Shown in pieces: positions 11,744 to 23,569 of a stretch of DNA of 64,000 nucleotides. Both the position numbers and the translations under genes were made by a program. Source of the stretch: Sorex araneus (lineage: Eukaryota; Chordata; Mammalia; Eulipotyphla; Soricidae). Below the pieces are notes generated by a model, which saw nothing but the letters and a program-made list of their open reading frames with translations, was not told the origin of the DNA and searched no databases. Within the stretch, counting starts at the first letter, position 1, and the number at the start of each line of letters is the position of its first letter. The stretch lies in contig NC_073303.1 of the NCBI RefSeq assembly GCF_027595985.1, positions 365,404,017 through 365,468,016 on the forward strand, read 5' to 3'.

Positions 11744-13115
11744 GGTGTGACATCACATGCATAATTCAAAAGTATATGATGTGCTCATAGAAAATGAAAA
11801 GTCATGTGTTAATTCTATAAGTTCAGCACATCGCTCTGATTTCACATTTCAGCCTACAGGTCCTTTGCACGCACCATTCAGCCCCACAGAGCCTGCACAC
11901 CCATCCTGGGTACCAGAGCCCCAGAGGGCCCAGCCCAGCCCAGGCCCATCAGCCTCCCAGGGGCCCAGGGACCCTCCCCGTGAAGGGTAATGGCAGGAAG
12001 GGAAGCCAGAATCTATTAAAACGCTGGATGAAAACAAACAAGGGCAGTTCGGATCATATTACACATTACTTTCCCCACGGCTGACAACAGAAAAAAATCT
12101 CAAAGGCGGTAAAAGAGCATCGCAGACCATAATGGTCTAATAACTTGGTGATAAAAGTGCTTGTGGGAGCAGTGTGGGGGCCGTCTGCTCCTGTGGCAGG
12201 CCTCGGAGCGCCTGCAGGCCCGCGGGGGTGCGCTCAGAAGCATTACTGCCTAAGTGCTCGCTCAAGACTTCCTCGGCGATGCAGCACGCTCGCTGGAGAA
12301 TCGTAATTAGGCCTCCGAGGTGGGCCATATTCACACATTGTGCATCATCCTTAAAGATGACAGGAAAAAAATGACCAGGGTCGTGATGAGTGGGTCTGAG
12401 TCTTCCATCAAGAAAATAACAACCACAACTGAAAAAAAAAAACAACCAACCAACCAAACAAACAAACAAAAAAAACATCCTAGCTGGATGCACAGTTCTC
12501 TGCATCCTAAACAACAGAATTTTGGTTTGGTTTGAAAGGGAAAAGGTCAAAAGCAAGAGAGACAAAGGAAAATCAGGAAAGCAAGAAGGCTGGCAGCCCA
12601 AGAATCTAGAAGATTCCAGACTTGTCCAGAGCTGAGGAGACACTGAGGGCGTGTCCTCCTCCTCCCTTATCCTTGTCCGCCCCTTGATGGGTGCTGTGAC
12701 AAGTGGGGTGGTGCCTCAGGTTGAGGGACTTGCAGGGTCAGCCCTGGGGCTGGCTGGAGGGGGGCACGCCCTGAGTCGGGGTGCTGAGACCCCTGACTGC
12801 CGTGCAGCAGGAAACAGTTTGGGGCACTGAGGACCACAGACAGCAGAGCCTCCAGCTCGCAGCTGGCACCCGTGGCAGGTTACCCTTTGAAAAGGCTCTA
12901 AGAGTTGAGGATGAAGAAAACATCTCCCCAAGTATCTGGGCATCAAGTTTCTCTTCTTCCCTTCCCCGCTTTCCTCCCCCCCAAGCTCTCCCTGCAGGTG
13001 TGCTCACTAGAAATGGCTTCTCTAGGAATTGGCAACGGAGGCTTCCCGTTCCTCATGCTCCAACCTCAGAACGGTTCGGGTTGGCTGCTGCCTCCACACC
13101 CCGCCCCCAACGCCA
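11744..13115. other. Non-repetitive block with candidate conserved element (12000-12400)
   Basis: 12000-12400 has no SINE or simple repeat and contains TGGAGAATCGTAATTAGGCC, CATAATGGTCTAATAACTTG and ATTGTGCATCATCCTTAAAG, a mixed AT/GC texture typical of conserved noncoding sequence. An A/CAAC/CAAA-rich stretch is at 12429-12478. No open frame resembles a known protein. Confidence 0.35.
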
Positions 13116-13243
13116 CCCCCCTGCCTTGAAGCATACACTGGTGAAGGGGCAGGTGCTGGAATATTGTATGACTGAAATCCAATCATGAGCAACTTTGTAA
13201 CTGTATTTCGCTGTGATTCAATTTTTTAAATTAAGAAATAAGA
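13116..13243 (+). mobile_element. Probable L1 3'-terminal fragment
   Basis: TATGACTGAAATCCAATCAT and GAGCAACTTTGTAACTGTAT, followed by an AT-rich tail, resemble the 3' end of shrew L1s as I recall them. Not certain. Confidence 0.4.
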
Positions 13244-13430
13244 GGGGCTGGAGCAATAGCACAGTGGGTACGGCGTTTGCCTTGCACGCTGCCAACCCGG
13301 GTTCGATTCCCAGCATCCCATACGGCCCCCTGAGCACCGCCAGGAGTAATTCCTGAGTGCAAAGCCAGGAGTAACCCCTGGACATCGCCAGGTGTGACCC
13401 AAAAAGCAAAATAAATAGAAGAAAAGAAAA
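13244..13430 (+). mobile_element. SOR SINE, young
   Basis: Full-length; tail AAAAAGCAAAATAAATAGAA. The young SINE sits in the A-rich end of the preceding L1-like fragment. Confidence 0.9.
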
Positions 13431-14038
13431 ATAAAAGAATCCCTTTCCCCCAACCTCCACCCCCCGCCCAATGGGGTGGGTCATTACAGAATGAATAGAC
13501 TGTAATGAAGGCTAGACCTGACCTGGACTGAGGTCGCCTTTGTTTGCAGCCGGAGTCTACTGAGACTATCATTGTATCTTCTTTTCTGAACTGAGCACAG
13601 ACCCCCAACGTGGTTTTACTTCCTTGTTTTTGTTTTCTCTTCCCCACCACCAGGAGCACTTAAGACTCACCAGGCACCTCTGTCCCTTCCAGGTTGGCCC
13701 ATGGCCATAGATGGCCTTAGTCCATGTGATATTCTCCCAGGTGACAGGCGCCTTTTCTGAGTACACGGCCATCTGTCTGTTTCTGGGTAGCTCTGCGGCA
13801 CCCAGCACAGCACTTCCAGCAGAAGGCCGCTAAATTCTCGTGCAGCTGATGGAATTGTTGACACCATCTGCTGGAGGCCGGGGGACCAGGGAACTCTCAA
13901 GAAGGCCTGAGCATCTTTGCATCATTTCTGTTGTTAATGTGCCTCTAGGCTGTTGCCTCCCAACCTTGAGTAAGAGAAACAGTCATTCTTTTCTTCTCCT
14001 GGCTTTGGCAAGAAGAGAGAGAGAGAGAAAGAGAGAGA
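13431..14038. other. Unique intergenic DNA
   Basis: Nothing recognised; ends in a GA-rich run (14010-14038). Confidence 0.4.
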
Positions 14039-14205
14039 GGGGCTGGAGCGATAGCACAGTGGGTAGGGCATTTGTCTTGCACTCGGCCAACCCGGGTTCG
14101 ATTCCTAGTATCCCATATGGTCCCCTGAGCACCGCCAGCAGTAATTCCTGAGTGCAGAGCTAGGAGCAACCCCTGTGCCATCACCGAGTGTGACCCAAAA
14201 AGGAA
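14039..14205 (+). mobile_element. SOR SINE, young
   Basis: Complete body; its tail opens the GAAA array that follows. Confidence 0.9.
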
Positions 14206-14395
<190 letters not shown>

Positions 14396-15036
14396 TACAA
14401 AGGAGGAAAAGGTAGAAGACCTACAGCACCTATAACACACACACAATCCATCAAATCAAACCCAGCTGATCAATAGCTGGTTGTACCTCGAGGAAGGCGA
14501 TCATTTCCTTCAGGGATAGAAGCATTCTACATTTATTTTCTCTTTCTTCTTCTTGCACTTTCTTAGCCATCAAAGCATCTATTGAGCATTTCCAAGTTTG
14601 AGAAGGGAGTTCCCCTTCCTTTACCTCATCGGACTTTCCCGAACGTTTCTGGTGCTAAGTGACAGGCGATCATTTCTGCTCTCCAGATTTTAACATCTGC
14701 ACTTTCCTAAGAGCCTCTTAGCCAATCAAGAGGATATTTCTTGTAAGTCAGCAAGAAAGGCATGACTTATTCATATCAGATTTTAGAAAAAATGTTTTTC
14801 CTGGTGGTAAGAGACAGGTGAACTCTCATGACATCACAAAATAAAAATCTCCAGACACATTAAAATCTTATTATACAAATGTTGTTTTGTAACTATTAGA
14901 AAACATAGACAACTACTTATTTATCTGATCCACATAGTGGAATAATTCTTTGAGCATAAAACAGTGCAGAAAATCACAATAGAAAGGATGAATTAATTAG
15001 CCCGCACAAAGACCTTAAGTGTAGCTTAAAATATGA
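14396..15036. other. AT-rich unique DNA
   Basis: No clear family; 14900-14990 has a faint L1-3'-like phrase (CACATAGTGGAATAATTCTT). No gene signal. Confidence 0.35.
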
Positions 15037-15190
15037 GATATGTAATACAGCAGACAGGGAGCTTGTTTTGCACAAACCATCCGGATTTGTCCCCAAACAA
15101 CATACATGTTCCACCCAGCCCAGTCAGAAGTGATCCCTGCACACACTTTGGTATGACCCCAAACCAGAAAATGAAATAAAATAAAATAAA
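15037..15190 (+). mobile_element. SOR-like SINE, old
   Basis: Body decayed; ends TGACCCCAAACCAGAAAATG and an AAAATAAAATAAA tail. Confidence 0.6.
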
Positions 15191-15264
15191 CGAGATCAGC
15201 TGGAAAAGCATTCACCATGTACATACACAACAAGCAAAAGGTTAATATTCTGACCATGTGAGGT

Positions 15265-15640
15265 ATCCATACAAATCAATAAGGAAAAGAAATAGAGGAG
15301 TGGATAGATAGAAGTTAAAAATCAATAGATGATTCACAAATGGAGAACCGCAGAGGTCTGCCCAGGACACAGAAGAAAAGCTATTCAGTCACCAAAAAAA
15401 AAAATTCAAAGAAATTAAAAATAAAGTTACCACATTCAACTTCTTGCTTATCAAATCAGTGAAAAAATATAAAGATTGATAGTAGCAGGTGCTACTCAGG
15501 TGAAGTGAGAAGAATATAAATTATATGACCTTTCCGGAATGTGCTTCAGCAATGTGTATTCAGGAACCTTTAAAATAACCATATTCTGATCTAGTCATTC
15601 TTTTCTTGTGGGAATTTATCCCCCTAACAACAACAACAAC
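15265..15640 (+). mobile_element. Ancient L1 3' fragment
   Basis: AAATCAATAAGGAAAAGAAA, ATTCACAAATGG, AAAGATTGATAGTAGCAGGT and GGGAATTTATCCCC follow the order of the terminal ORF2 region of old mammalian L1s; many substitutions. Confidence 0.75.
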
Positions 15641-15879
15641 AGTAACAAAACATCAAGGAAGGGCTATGCCCCTTTGGATAATAGTTTAGGTCTTAGAATG
15701 AAAAGGGTTTTGCAAATGTGCATCAGGGAAGAATAAAATAAATGACAGGTGTCTGCCAGCTGCAAATGTGTGCCAGGCAAGCATAGAATAAGATTATTTA
15801 TAGTCTCTTAGGTAGAGGGGCAGTGTGGGCAAAAATAAAATAGTATAGAATACCACGCCAACTTTCTTAGAGATATTAC

Positions 15880-16165
15880 ATGTATCTCTGGATTTGTTCC
15901 ATGGTTCTTCATACTCTTTGAAACTGTGATAAATTTTTGTCTTCTTTTAAATTATGTTTTCTGGTTGTGTATTCCAAGGTTAGTGCATGCAATTGAATTT
16001 TCTAACTTGTTAATTATTTCTAATAATTTTCTCACTGATTATTTGTGTTTTTACTATGAAGTTATGTCATCTGTAAATAATGGCAGTTCAGCTTCTTTTT
16101 TCAATCCTTTCCTTTTCTTCTCTTGCTATGGTGACAGGCTTTCCAGACCATGTGGAGAAATAAAA
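15880..16165 (-). mobile_element. Ancient L1 ORF2 fragment, inverted
   Basis: GTTATGTCATCTGTAAATAA, GGCAGTTCAGCTTCTTTTTT and TATGGTGACAGGCTTTCCAG correspond to the antisense of L1 reverse-transcriptase-domain sequence; opposite orientation to the neighbouring fragment. Confidence 0.7.
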
Positions 16166-16595
16166 GATAAAAAATAGAATAGGAAATTGTCAGGACTTTA
16201 TATTTTTAAGGGCATCTGATGATTACTCTGTGAAATACAATCTTTATGTCCCTGTTGTATATTAATGTTAACTTACACAATGTCAGCCTGGGCTGGGGAG
16301 TGACCTTGTACTGAAATGCAAATAGCCAGCCCCGAGACCAGTGACAGCTTCCCGACTGACCTCAAGCTTGGACAGTCCACGTGTGTGTTTGTCTCCTGAA
16401 GTGTTAGTCTCACTCTCTGCGACTGTCCTCTGCTGGGTGGAGGTTGTAAGTGCCAATCGGAATGGTATTCCACACTTTCTGAGCACTGTGTCTGCAGACC
16501 CCCTGAAACGTAGGCTGAGACGTCTGGAAGGTTCTGGCACACCTAGAGAATGAGTTGTTGAAAAGCAGTGCCTTTGTATGTTCATTAATTTTTTG
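16166..16595. other. Unique intergenic DNA with octamer motif
   Basis: Contains a perfect ATGCAAAT at 16316-16323; otherwise unremarkable. Confidence 0.35.
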
Positions 16596-16755
16596 GGTCT
16601 TTGGTTTAGGGTCCATACCCAGTGTTTCTTGAGGGTTTCTCCCAATTCTTTGTTAGGGTCAAGAGAGAATGATTGGTTCCAGGGATCAAACTTGAGGTCG
16701 AACATGCAAAGCATATGTTCAAATCCTTTGAGCTGACCCAGTACAGCACATTTTG

Positions 16756-16800
<45 letters not shown>

Positions 16801-17072
16801 GATGCTGGGGATCAAACCCAGGTCTCATGCTTACAAGGCACTAGAACTTTAATGCTGAACCACATCCCCAACCCTGAATACGACAACTGCTTTTGTTTGT
16901 TTCATTTTGGTTTGGGGGCCACATTCAGTCATCCTGAGGGCTTCCTTCTGGTTCTATTCTCAGGGACCACTCCTGGTGGTGTTCAGGGACCATATATGGT
17001 TCTGGGGTGGAACCAGGCCTGGCTACATGCTAAGAGCTTTATCCCCTGTACAAGTGCTCCAGTCCAAGATCA
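16596..17072 (-). mobile_element. Three old SOR-like SINE segments with (TG)n
   Basis: Degenerate copy 16596-16745; (TG)n at 16757-16797; partial copy 16803-16880 (GATGCTGGGGATCAAACCCA); better copy 16897-17070. Confidence 0.6.
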
Positions 17073-17155
17073 TATTTTTAAATTTTAATGGAAAGGAAAA
17101 ATATGTAGGAGCCAATGTTAAGTGAGAAATTTGTGTGCAATGTGATCTAGAGTAT

Positions 17156-17400
17156 CACTGTCACTGTCATCCCGTTGCTCATTGATTTGTTCGAGCGGGC
17201 ACCAGTAACGTCTCTCATTGAGAGACTTATTGTTACTGTGTTTGGCATATCCAATACGCACGGGTAGCTTGCCAGGCTCTGCCGCTCGGGCTCGATACTC
17301 TCAGTAGCTTGCCGGGCTCTCCGAGAGGGGCGGAGGAATCGAACACGGGTCGGCCGCGTGAAAGGCAAACGCCCAACCGCTGTGCTATCGCTCCAGCCCC
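17156..17400 (-). mobile_element. Composite SINE (SOR head, hairpin body, GTGACA tail)
   Basis: Duplication TAGAGTAT at 17148-17155 and 17401-17408. From the right: SOR tRNA head; CTCTCGGAGAG palindrome; two GGCAAGCTAC-type boxes; GTCTCTCA-A-TGAGAGAC palindrome; GATGACAGTGACAGTGA tail. No A-rich tail. Confidence 0.88.
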
Positions 17401-17408
17401 TAGAGTAT

Positions 17409-18495
17409 ATAATCTCAAATATATAAATATAGGTCTGGATAAAGACCCTGGGAAGCAATACTCACGTGGGAGTCCTTGTGGATCAGGAGGATAACCACTT
17501 TTGAAAAACCTATTTCTGACTTTCTGCAACGAATGACACTGGTATTCTAGCCAAAAACAAAAATCTTTTGGGAAAGCCTGCATGCTGTTAATGAAAATAG
17601 TCTTGGAAAGGTAAACAGCCTCATGAACTCCGATGATTCCAAAGTCACCCTCCTTTCTCTTTCATCCCTTATTCATGCCATTGGAGAGGGAATCGCGCAA
17701 CCAGATGCAACACCAAAGCCCGCAATACTCCACGGCCCTTATGAGTTGGTGGAGACACTGAGTTCCTTGGAATCCGCCCAAAGTCACGCTTCTGGGTTCT
17801 GCTCGCTCAGCTTCCTGTTAGTCTAGATTTAACACAAAGATGCTGGTGTGGACCACGGGTACCTCACACTTGAATGTGGTCTAACGAGCACACACTGCAG
17901 CATCAGCCTCACTGCAGCGCCAGCTAAGCCGCATGCCAGCGAGACGTGTGGTATTTTACCACTGCCTGTGCCCCTGCTGGCTTCACCCTGGTTGTGCCCC
18001 AAATCAGCCTCCCCCAAGCCTCCCGTGCAGCTCCTGGAACCACAAAGAAGCTGACAGAGGAAACGCTGCCTCCACCCCTCCAAAGCTGGTGCCTAGAGCG
18101 GTCCCTGGAGTCCTGGCTTGCATCTGCGCCGTTGCCTATTTGGCAGACACAGTGAGGGTGCGGTGGATCTGGAACCCTGGGTGACAGCGGACACCCGGGA
18201 ACACCCTCTCCCCATTGGCCCAATGCACCATGGTACAGGCACCCGAGAACCTTTTCCTGGCACAAGGCTCTGCAGTGGTGTGCTGCTGACTAGAGCCCTT
18301 TTCCTCCCCGGACCCCAAAATCTCAGTGCCCGTGCCCCTCTCCAGACGTGTCACCCCTCCACCACTTTCTGTCCTGGTTCCGTCCTCCTTCTAACATCAC
18401 GAACGCTCCCCTCTTCCCTCTTCTCCTGGGTAAGACTAAGTCTGTTCCCCAGGGGAACTGCCAGCTCCCCCGAGTGCTACTGCCACACTGCTTAC
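17409..18495. other. Unique intergenic DNA
   Basis: No repeat family recognised; open frames show no protein similarity I can name. Confidence 0.4.
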
Positions 18496-18510
18496 AGAAA
18501 CGTTGGTGCC

Positions 18511-18687
18511 GGGGGTAGAGCGATAGCACAGCGGGTAGGGCGTTTGCCTTGCACGCAGCCGACCCGGGTTCAAATCCCAGCATCCCATATGGTGCCCTGA
18601 GCACTGCCAGGAGTGATTCCTGAGTGCAGAGCCAGGAGTAACCCCTGTGCATCGCCGGGGGTGATCCAAAAAGCAAAAAAGAAAAAA
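18511..18687 (+). mobile_element. SOR SINE, young
   Basis: 15-bp duplication AGAAACGTTGGTGCC at 18496-18510, with one mismatch at 18688-18702. Confidence 0.93.
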
Positions 18688-18702
18688 AGAAACGTCGGTG
18701 CC

Positions 18703-20070
18703 AGCAAGTGCAGCCTGGCCTCCGCCCGCCTCCCCGCACCCTCCCTTACCCCACATTTTCTTCTTCCTCCTCTTTTGCGTGTGTGTTAATTTCTTACCAC
18801 AGAGAAAGTGCCTTTGAGGAGGCCTGAACGGGCGTTTCTGGTGTTCATGTCTGTGCTGGCACCCCACGGATGCCAGCAGTCACGAGGATGTTCCGGCACC
18901 CTGGAAAGTGATGACGCTGCAGTGTCCAGGCCAAGGAATCGAGCTTCCACTTTCCCGTTACAAAATAGGTTTTGGGACGCTCACAGCAGAGACTCCAGTT
19001 GAAGGGCCGGGTGTGGGGATTGGGTGGGGGGAGGGAGGGTTCCTGGGGTTTCAAAGCCTTGGCAGTTGCAGACGGAGAAGCCTGGGGCCGAAGGACTCAG
19101 GGCATATGAAGGAGGCATAAATAATAGATTTGGAAGAATCCGTGATCAGTCAGAGCCAGACAGCTCTGCCCCAGGCCAGATGAAGTTTCTTGGGACCAGG
19201 AAGTGGGGGAGGGGGCGGGAGCAGGAAGGAGGAAGGAGGGGCTCAGAGGGCAGGGCCTAGGGGTGGAGGTGTGAGAGGAAGCCCGAGGGCAGGCTGAAGG
19301 GGGTCCCCCGGCTGTGTGGCAGGTGGACAGCTGGACAGCGGGTTCCCGGGGCCATGCTGCCCAGCCCCAGGGCGCCACCAAGGATGGCACCTACAAGGCC
19401 TGGCTCCTTGGAGCTGACTCGCTAATGGGGGGAGTGAGCCTTGGACAGACCAGACCCTCGTGTGGGCAAGTGTATGTATCCTCGCACCTGTGTGGGCTGA
19501 CAGGCATCACCTGCCACCGCTGGGCCGTGGCGAGTGACCACATGGCAGTGGTCCCCCCAAGCGAGCCGTGTCACTTGCTGTGTAGCGGGATACCCCCTCC
19601 AGTGCCCGTGATCACCCGCGAGGCCAGTCGCACGGCGCTGTGGTGGTTATTCTCATCTCTGTGCTGAGGGTCACTCTCCGAGGTGCTGGGGGCGCCCAGG
19701 CAGTGCTGAGGATGCACCTGGCCTGTCCAGGCTGTGCCCAGCCTGCTGAGCCATCACTCCCACCCCACCCTAGCCCTGCCTGCGTGACTCCTGACTGTCC
19801 TTCCGGGCTGAGAAGGGCCCTGTGGGGCTGGGATGTGGCGGAAGAGACCGGAGAGCATGTGCTAGCTACCGAGTTTGTACCCGACACCTGGCAGTCCCTG
19901 GGCACTGCTGGTGTTAGCCCGGTGGCTCCCCCACAAGGGCCCTCGAAGCACTGCACTGATGGGGCTGAGCACTGAACCGGCCGGCCCAGAGTCAAACCAA
20001 GGCTCTGCAGCCACAGAAACCACGGGAAATATCCTCCCTCCTCCCCAACACCCCCAAAATGAACAGAAGG
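18703..20070. other. GC-rich unique DNA with old SINE trace
   Basis: SINE-like decay products around 19600-19780; nothing else recognised. Confidence 0.35.
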
Positions 20071-20074
20071 AATG

Positions 20075-20385
20075 GGTAGATGGATGGATGGATGGATGGA
20101 TGGATGGATGGATGGATGGATGGATGGATGGATGGATGGATGGGTGGGTAGATGGATGGATGGATGGATGGATGGATGGATGGATGGATGGATGGATGGA
20201 TGGATGGATGGATGGGTGGATGGGTGAGTGGATGCATACATGCATGCATGGGTAAATATATGGATGGATAAGTGGATGGATGGATGGATGAATAAATGGA
20301 TAGATAGATGGATAAATGGATAGATAGATGGATGGATGGATGGATGGATGGATGGATGGATGGATGGATGGGTGATTTGTGGGTG
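20075..20385. repeat. (GGAT)n array
   Basis: Two blocks of near-perfect GATG/GGAT repeat (20075-20228 and 20264-20370) separated by variant units. Confidence 0.95.
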
Positions 20386-20470
20386 GATTATGGACAGATT
20401 AAGGATGTATGTATATATGGCTAGATGGGTGGATATAGATGATGGACGGGTGGATCAATTATTTATGGAT

Positions 20471-20724
20471 GGGTAGCACAGTAGCACTGTCAACCCATTG
20501 TTCATCAATTTGCTCGAGTGGACACCAGAAACGTCTCCATTGTGAGACTTGTTGTTACTGTTTTTGGCATATCGAATACGCCATGGGTAGCTTGCCAGGC
20601 TCTGCAGTGCGGGCAAGATACTCTCGGTAGCTTGCCAGGCTCTCCGAGAGGGATGGAGGAATCGAAACTGGGTCAGTCTCATGCAAGGCAAACACCCTAC
20701 CCACTGTGCTATCGCTCCAGTCCT
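20471..20724 (-). mobile_element. Composite SINE, second tail type
   Basis: Same head and body plan as the copy at 17156, but the central hairpin reads GTCTCACAATGGAGAC and the tail is GACAGTGCTACTGTGCTA rather than GACAGTGACAGTGA. Confidence 0.85.
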
Positions 20725-20894
20725 ATGTATGAATGGGAGGATCATTTTAAATAAGGTGTCATGGAAGGGCACCCTGGGAAGATATTTGAGCAGACATGGA
20801 AAGAAAGCCATGCTTTCCTGCCATGTGTATTTGGGCAAAGAGCTCTCTGGAAAGAGAGCAGCACATGAAAGGTAGGTGTCTAAGGAGGAAAGTG

Positions 20895-20922
20895 GGGGAG
20901 AGAGAGACAGAGAGACAGAGAG

Positions 20923-20983
<61 letters not shown>
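20895..20983. repeat. (GACAGA)n, (GATA)n, (GA)n
   Basis: Three short perfect arrays in series. Confidence 0.95.
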
Positions 20984-20985
<2 letters not shown>

Positions 20986-22230
20986 ATGGGGAAGTTGTAG
21001 GCCCGGTCACAGAACTGAGGGAGTCTCGTGGCTGTGGCCTCCGGCCTCCTTCCATGGGGGAATTCCTGGTGTTTGCGCTTCCTGCTCTGAAGAGCCAATG
21101 AGGATGGGGGGACACAGGAGAGTGCCTGGGTATCCGTCACACATCCACACCAGGTGTGCCCATGGCAGCCACTGTCCAGGTGTGGTCCTGACAGCTTTAT
21201 TGCCACTGTGCCAAGTGTGTTCTTGGCAGCTCTGCCACCTGGGAGCTCTGATGCCACCACAGAGTGTGACATTCAGTCCCTGAGCACCACGCCCTGCCCC
21301 AGCTCAGGGCCCGCAGAGCAGGCACAGACTGGGGCTTCCCTGCTATGGGGAGGGGCACAGCAGGGCTCTGAGTAAAGTCCAGAGGCAGACTAGACTCCGG
21401 GCCTCAGCACCACACCTCCCCGCTCTGTGGCTTCCACAGTTATTGGTGCTCAGAGCAGATATGCAGGCATCCGCCTCGGACTTCAAACTCCCGCCATGTC
21501 CTTGCACTGACCTTCATCCCATTCGCTGCTCGTGCCCAAATGTGGGGACAGAACTGGCCTGACTCAGCTTCTAGGCCTCCCCGTCAGGCTTTCGTCTGAG
21601 ATCCAAGCGGAGCGTGGAAATGAACTCGTGGCCCAGAGCCTGCCAGGATTCTGGAAACTGCTGAGCACTTCCCCCTGGGCAACACTCTCCTTCCCCACCC
21701 ACCAACCCCCACCCCATGACACCCCCACGGGATCACTCCAGATTGGTCTCTGGGTGATGCTCGCGGTTGGTCAGAAGTGACGTCACTGGGGTGTGTGAGA
21801 GAAGGCTGCCCCCATCCTTCGCAGTGTCCGGGGCCTCCCGTGGGCTCCAGTCCCTGTGCTCCTCCTTTCCCCACGGTTCCCTGGGGGGCCACAAGCCAGG
21901 ATAGAGTTGGCCCATTTCCCCACTCCAGCTGGGACTAGAAGGGGCAGCACTTGAGTGCTCACATCTCCCCACCCTGGCAAAGAGCAGGACAGGGAGCCGG
22001 GCACCGCGACAGCAATGGCCGCACCTGCTCCCGGAGACAGTGCCTCACCAGCCCCTCTCCCGCCTCCGACTGCTGCCCCTCAGGCGTGACCTGTCGCTCC
22101 ATCCTCTGATGCTGTTAGAATCGCCTGTGGTTCCACGACAGATGGTGGAGCATGGAGGGAAGGTCCAGACAGCCACTGGGGGGGTTGAGCCAGGCAGAGA
22201 GTGTCATACTCAGGCCTCCTCAGAGCTTGC
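20984..22230. other. GC-rich intergenic DNA
   Basis: Faint old SINE remnants (around 21385-21470 and 21660-21780); no gene signal. Confidence 0.35.
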
Positions 22231-22235
22231 TCATG

Positions 22236-22562
22236 CATCATTCATTTATCCATCCATCCACCCATCTCTCCACCCACCAATTCATCCATCAATCCATCTA
22301 TCCATCATCCACCCACCAATCCATCCACCCACCAATCCATACATACACCCATCCATCCATCCATCCATCCACCCACCCATCTACCCATCCATCCATCCAT
22401 CCACCCATCACCCACCAACCTATCCATACACCCACCAATACATCCATACACCCACCCACCCATCCATCCATCCAAACACCCACCTACCCACCCATCCATC
22501 CATTCATCCATCCATGAGTGCATCCATCTACCCAGTCACCCATCCATCTATCTGTCCATCCT
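22236..22562. repeat. (CATC)n array with CACC variants
   Basis: About 325 bp, complementary in sequence to the GGAT array 1.9 kb to the left. Confidence 0.93.
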
Positions 22563-22865
22563 GCCCCTCTGAGTCACAAACCCATGTGTCCGTGTGTCTG
22601 TGAGACCCAGGCCTGGCCCTTGTGGCTCATATTTCTGTGACCACCCCCCATTCTCCTTTTAAAGCCGCCCTCCCCTTCCACGGGGTTTGGGATTGAGAAC
22701 AGCATGGGGAGGGTGCTCAGGGACCCCCTGGTCCTGGTCCTGGGGGTGTTCCCCTCCCCCACAGCCTCCTGCTCCCAGCTCCCGACCCCCACAGTGCTGC
22801 TGCTGCCCTGCCCAGGGTATCTTCCCTGTCGCTGGGGAACCTGACGCTCTGCCCAGACATTTTTG

Positions 22866-23046
22866 GGTCTGTTTTTTGTTTTTCTTTTTGGGTCACACCC
22901 GGCGATGCTCAGGGATTACTCCTGGCTTTGCACTCAGGAATCATTCCTGGCAGTGCTCGGGAGACCATATGGGATGCTGGGAATCAAACCCGGGTCTGCC
23001 GCATGCAAGGCAAACGCCCTACCTGCTGTGCTATCGCTCCAGCCCA
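22866..23046 (-). mobile_element. SOR SINE, young
   Basis: Duplication CCCAGACATTTTTG at 22852-22865 and 23047-23060. Confidence 0.95.
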
Positions 23047-23569
23047 CCCAGACATTTTTGAAAGACCCTGGAAACCTCTGTATAAATCAGTCCAAGTTTG
23101 TATATGGTTTCAGAATATTCTGGATCATCTGTTTGCTGGGTGTCCAGGAGCCTGAGTCCGATGTACCGCCTGGGCTTGATTTTCTGGGCTTGCCCGAGAG
23201 GCCCGGCCGCCACCAGGAGACCTCTCTCTCTCCCGGGTGGAGCTTCTCGGTGTGGGAAGGACAGACAGTGGCTTCAGGGGGCCGTGCCCGCAGCGGCCCC
23301 CACGCCTGCAGTCCGTGTGGTGAAGGGCCGCAGCCCCGCCGGCCTGGCCTCCCCTAGGGCTCGCTCGGGGCCACGCCAGGAGGCCATGAAGTGAGCACTA
23401 ATGTCTTACCCCAGACCTCTGGGCGGATGCGGGGGCCCAGAGCCCACCGGAACACTGGGGGCCCTGCCTGCTTCCCTCTCTGAGCCCTCCCCATCCCAGA
23501 ATCAGGGTCGCGCCCTAAACCCCCATCCTCGGAGGACAATCAGAAACGACACCTTCATTGTGCCCGCCT

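Noticed and set aside
15265..16165. A functional L1 or reverse-transcriptase gene
   Set aside because: Two old fragments in opposite orientation, full of stops and far too short.
22236..22562. CRISPR-like array
   Set aside because: Units are contiguous tetranucleotides without distinct spacers; the genome is mammalian.
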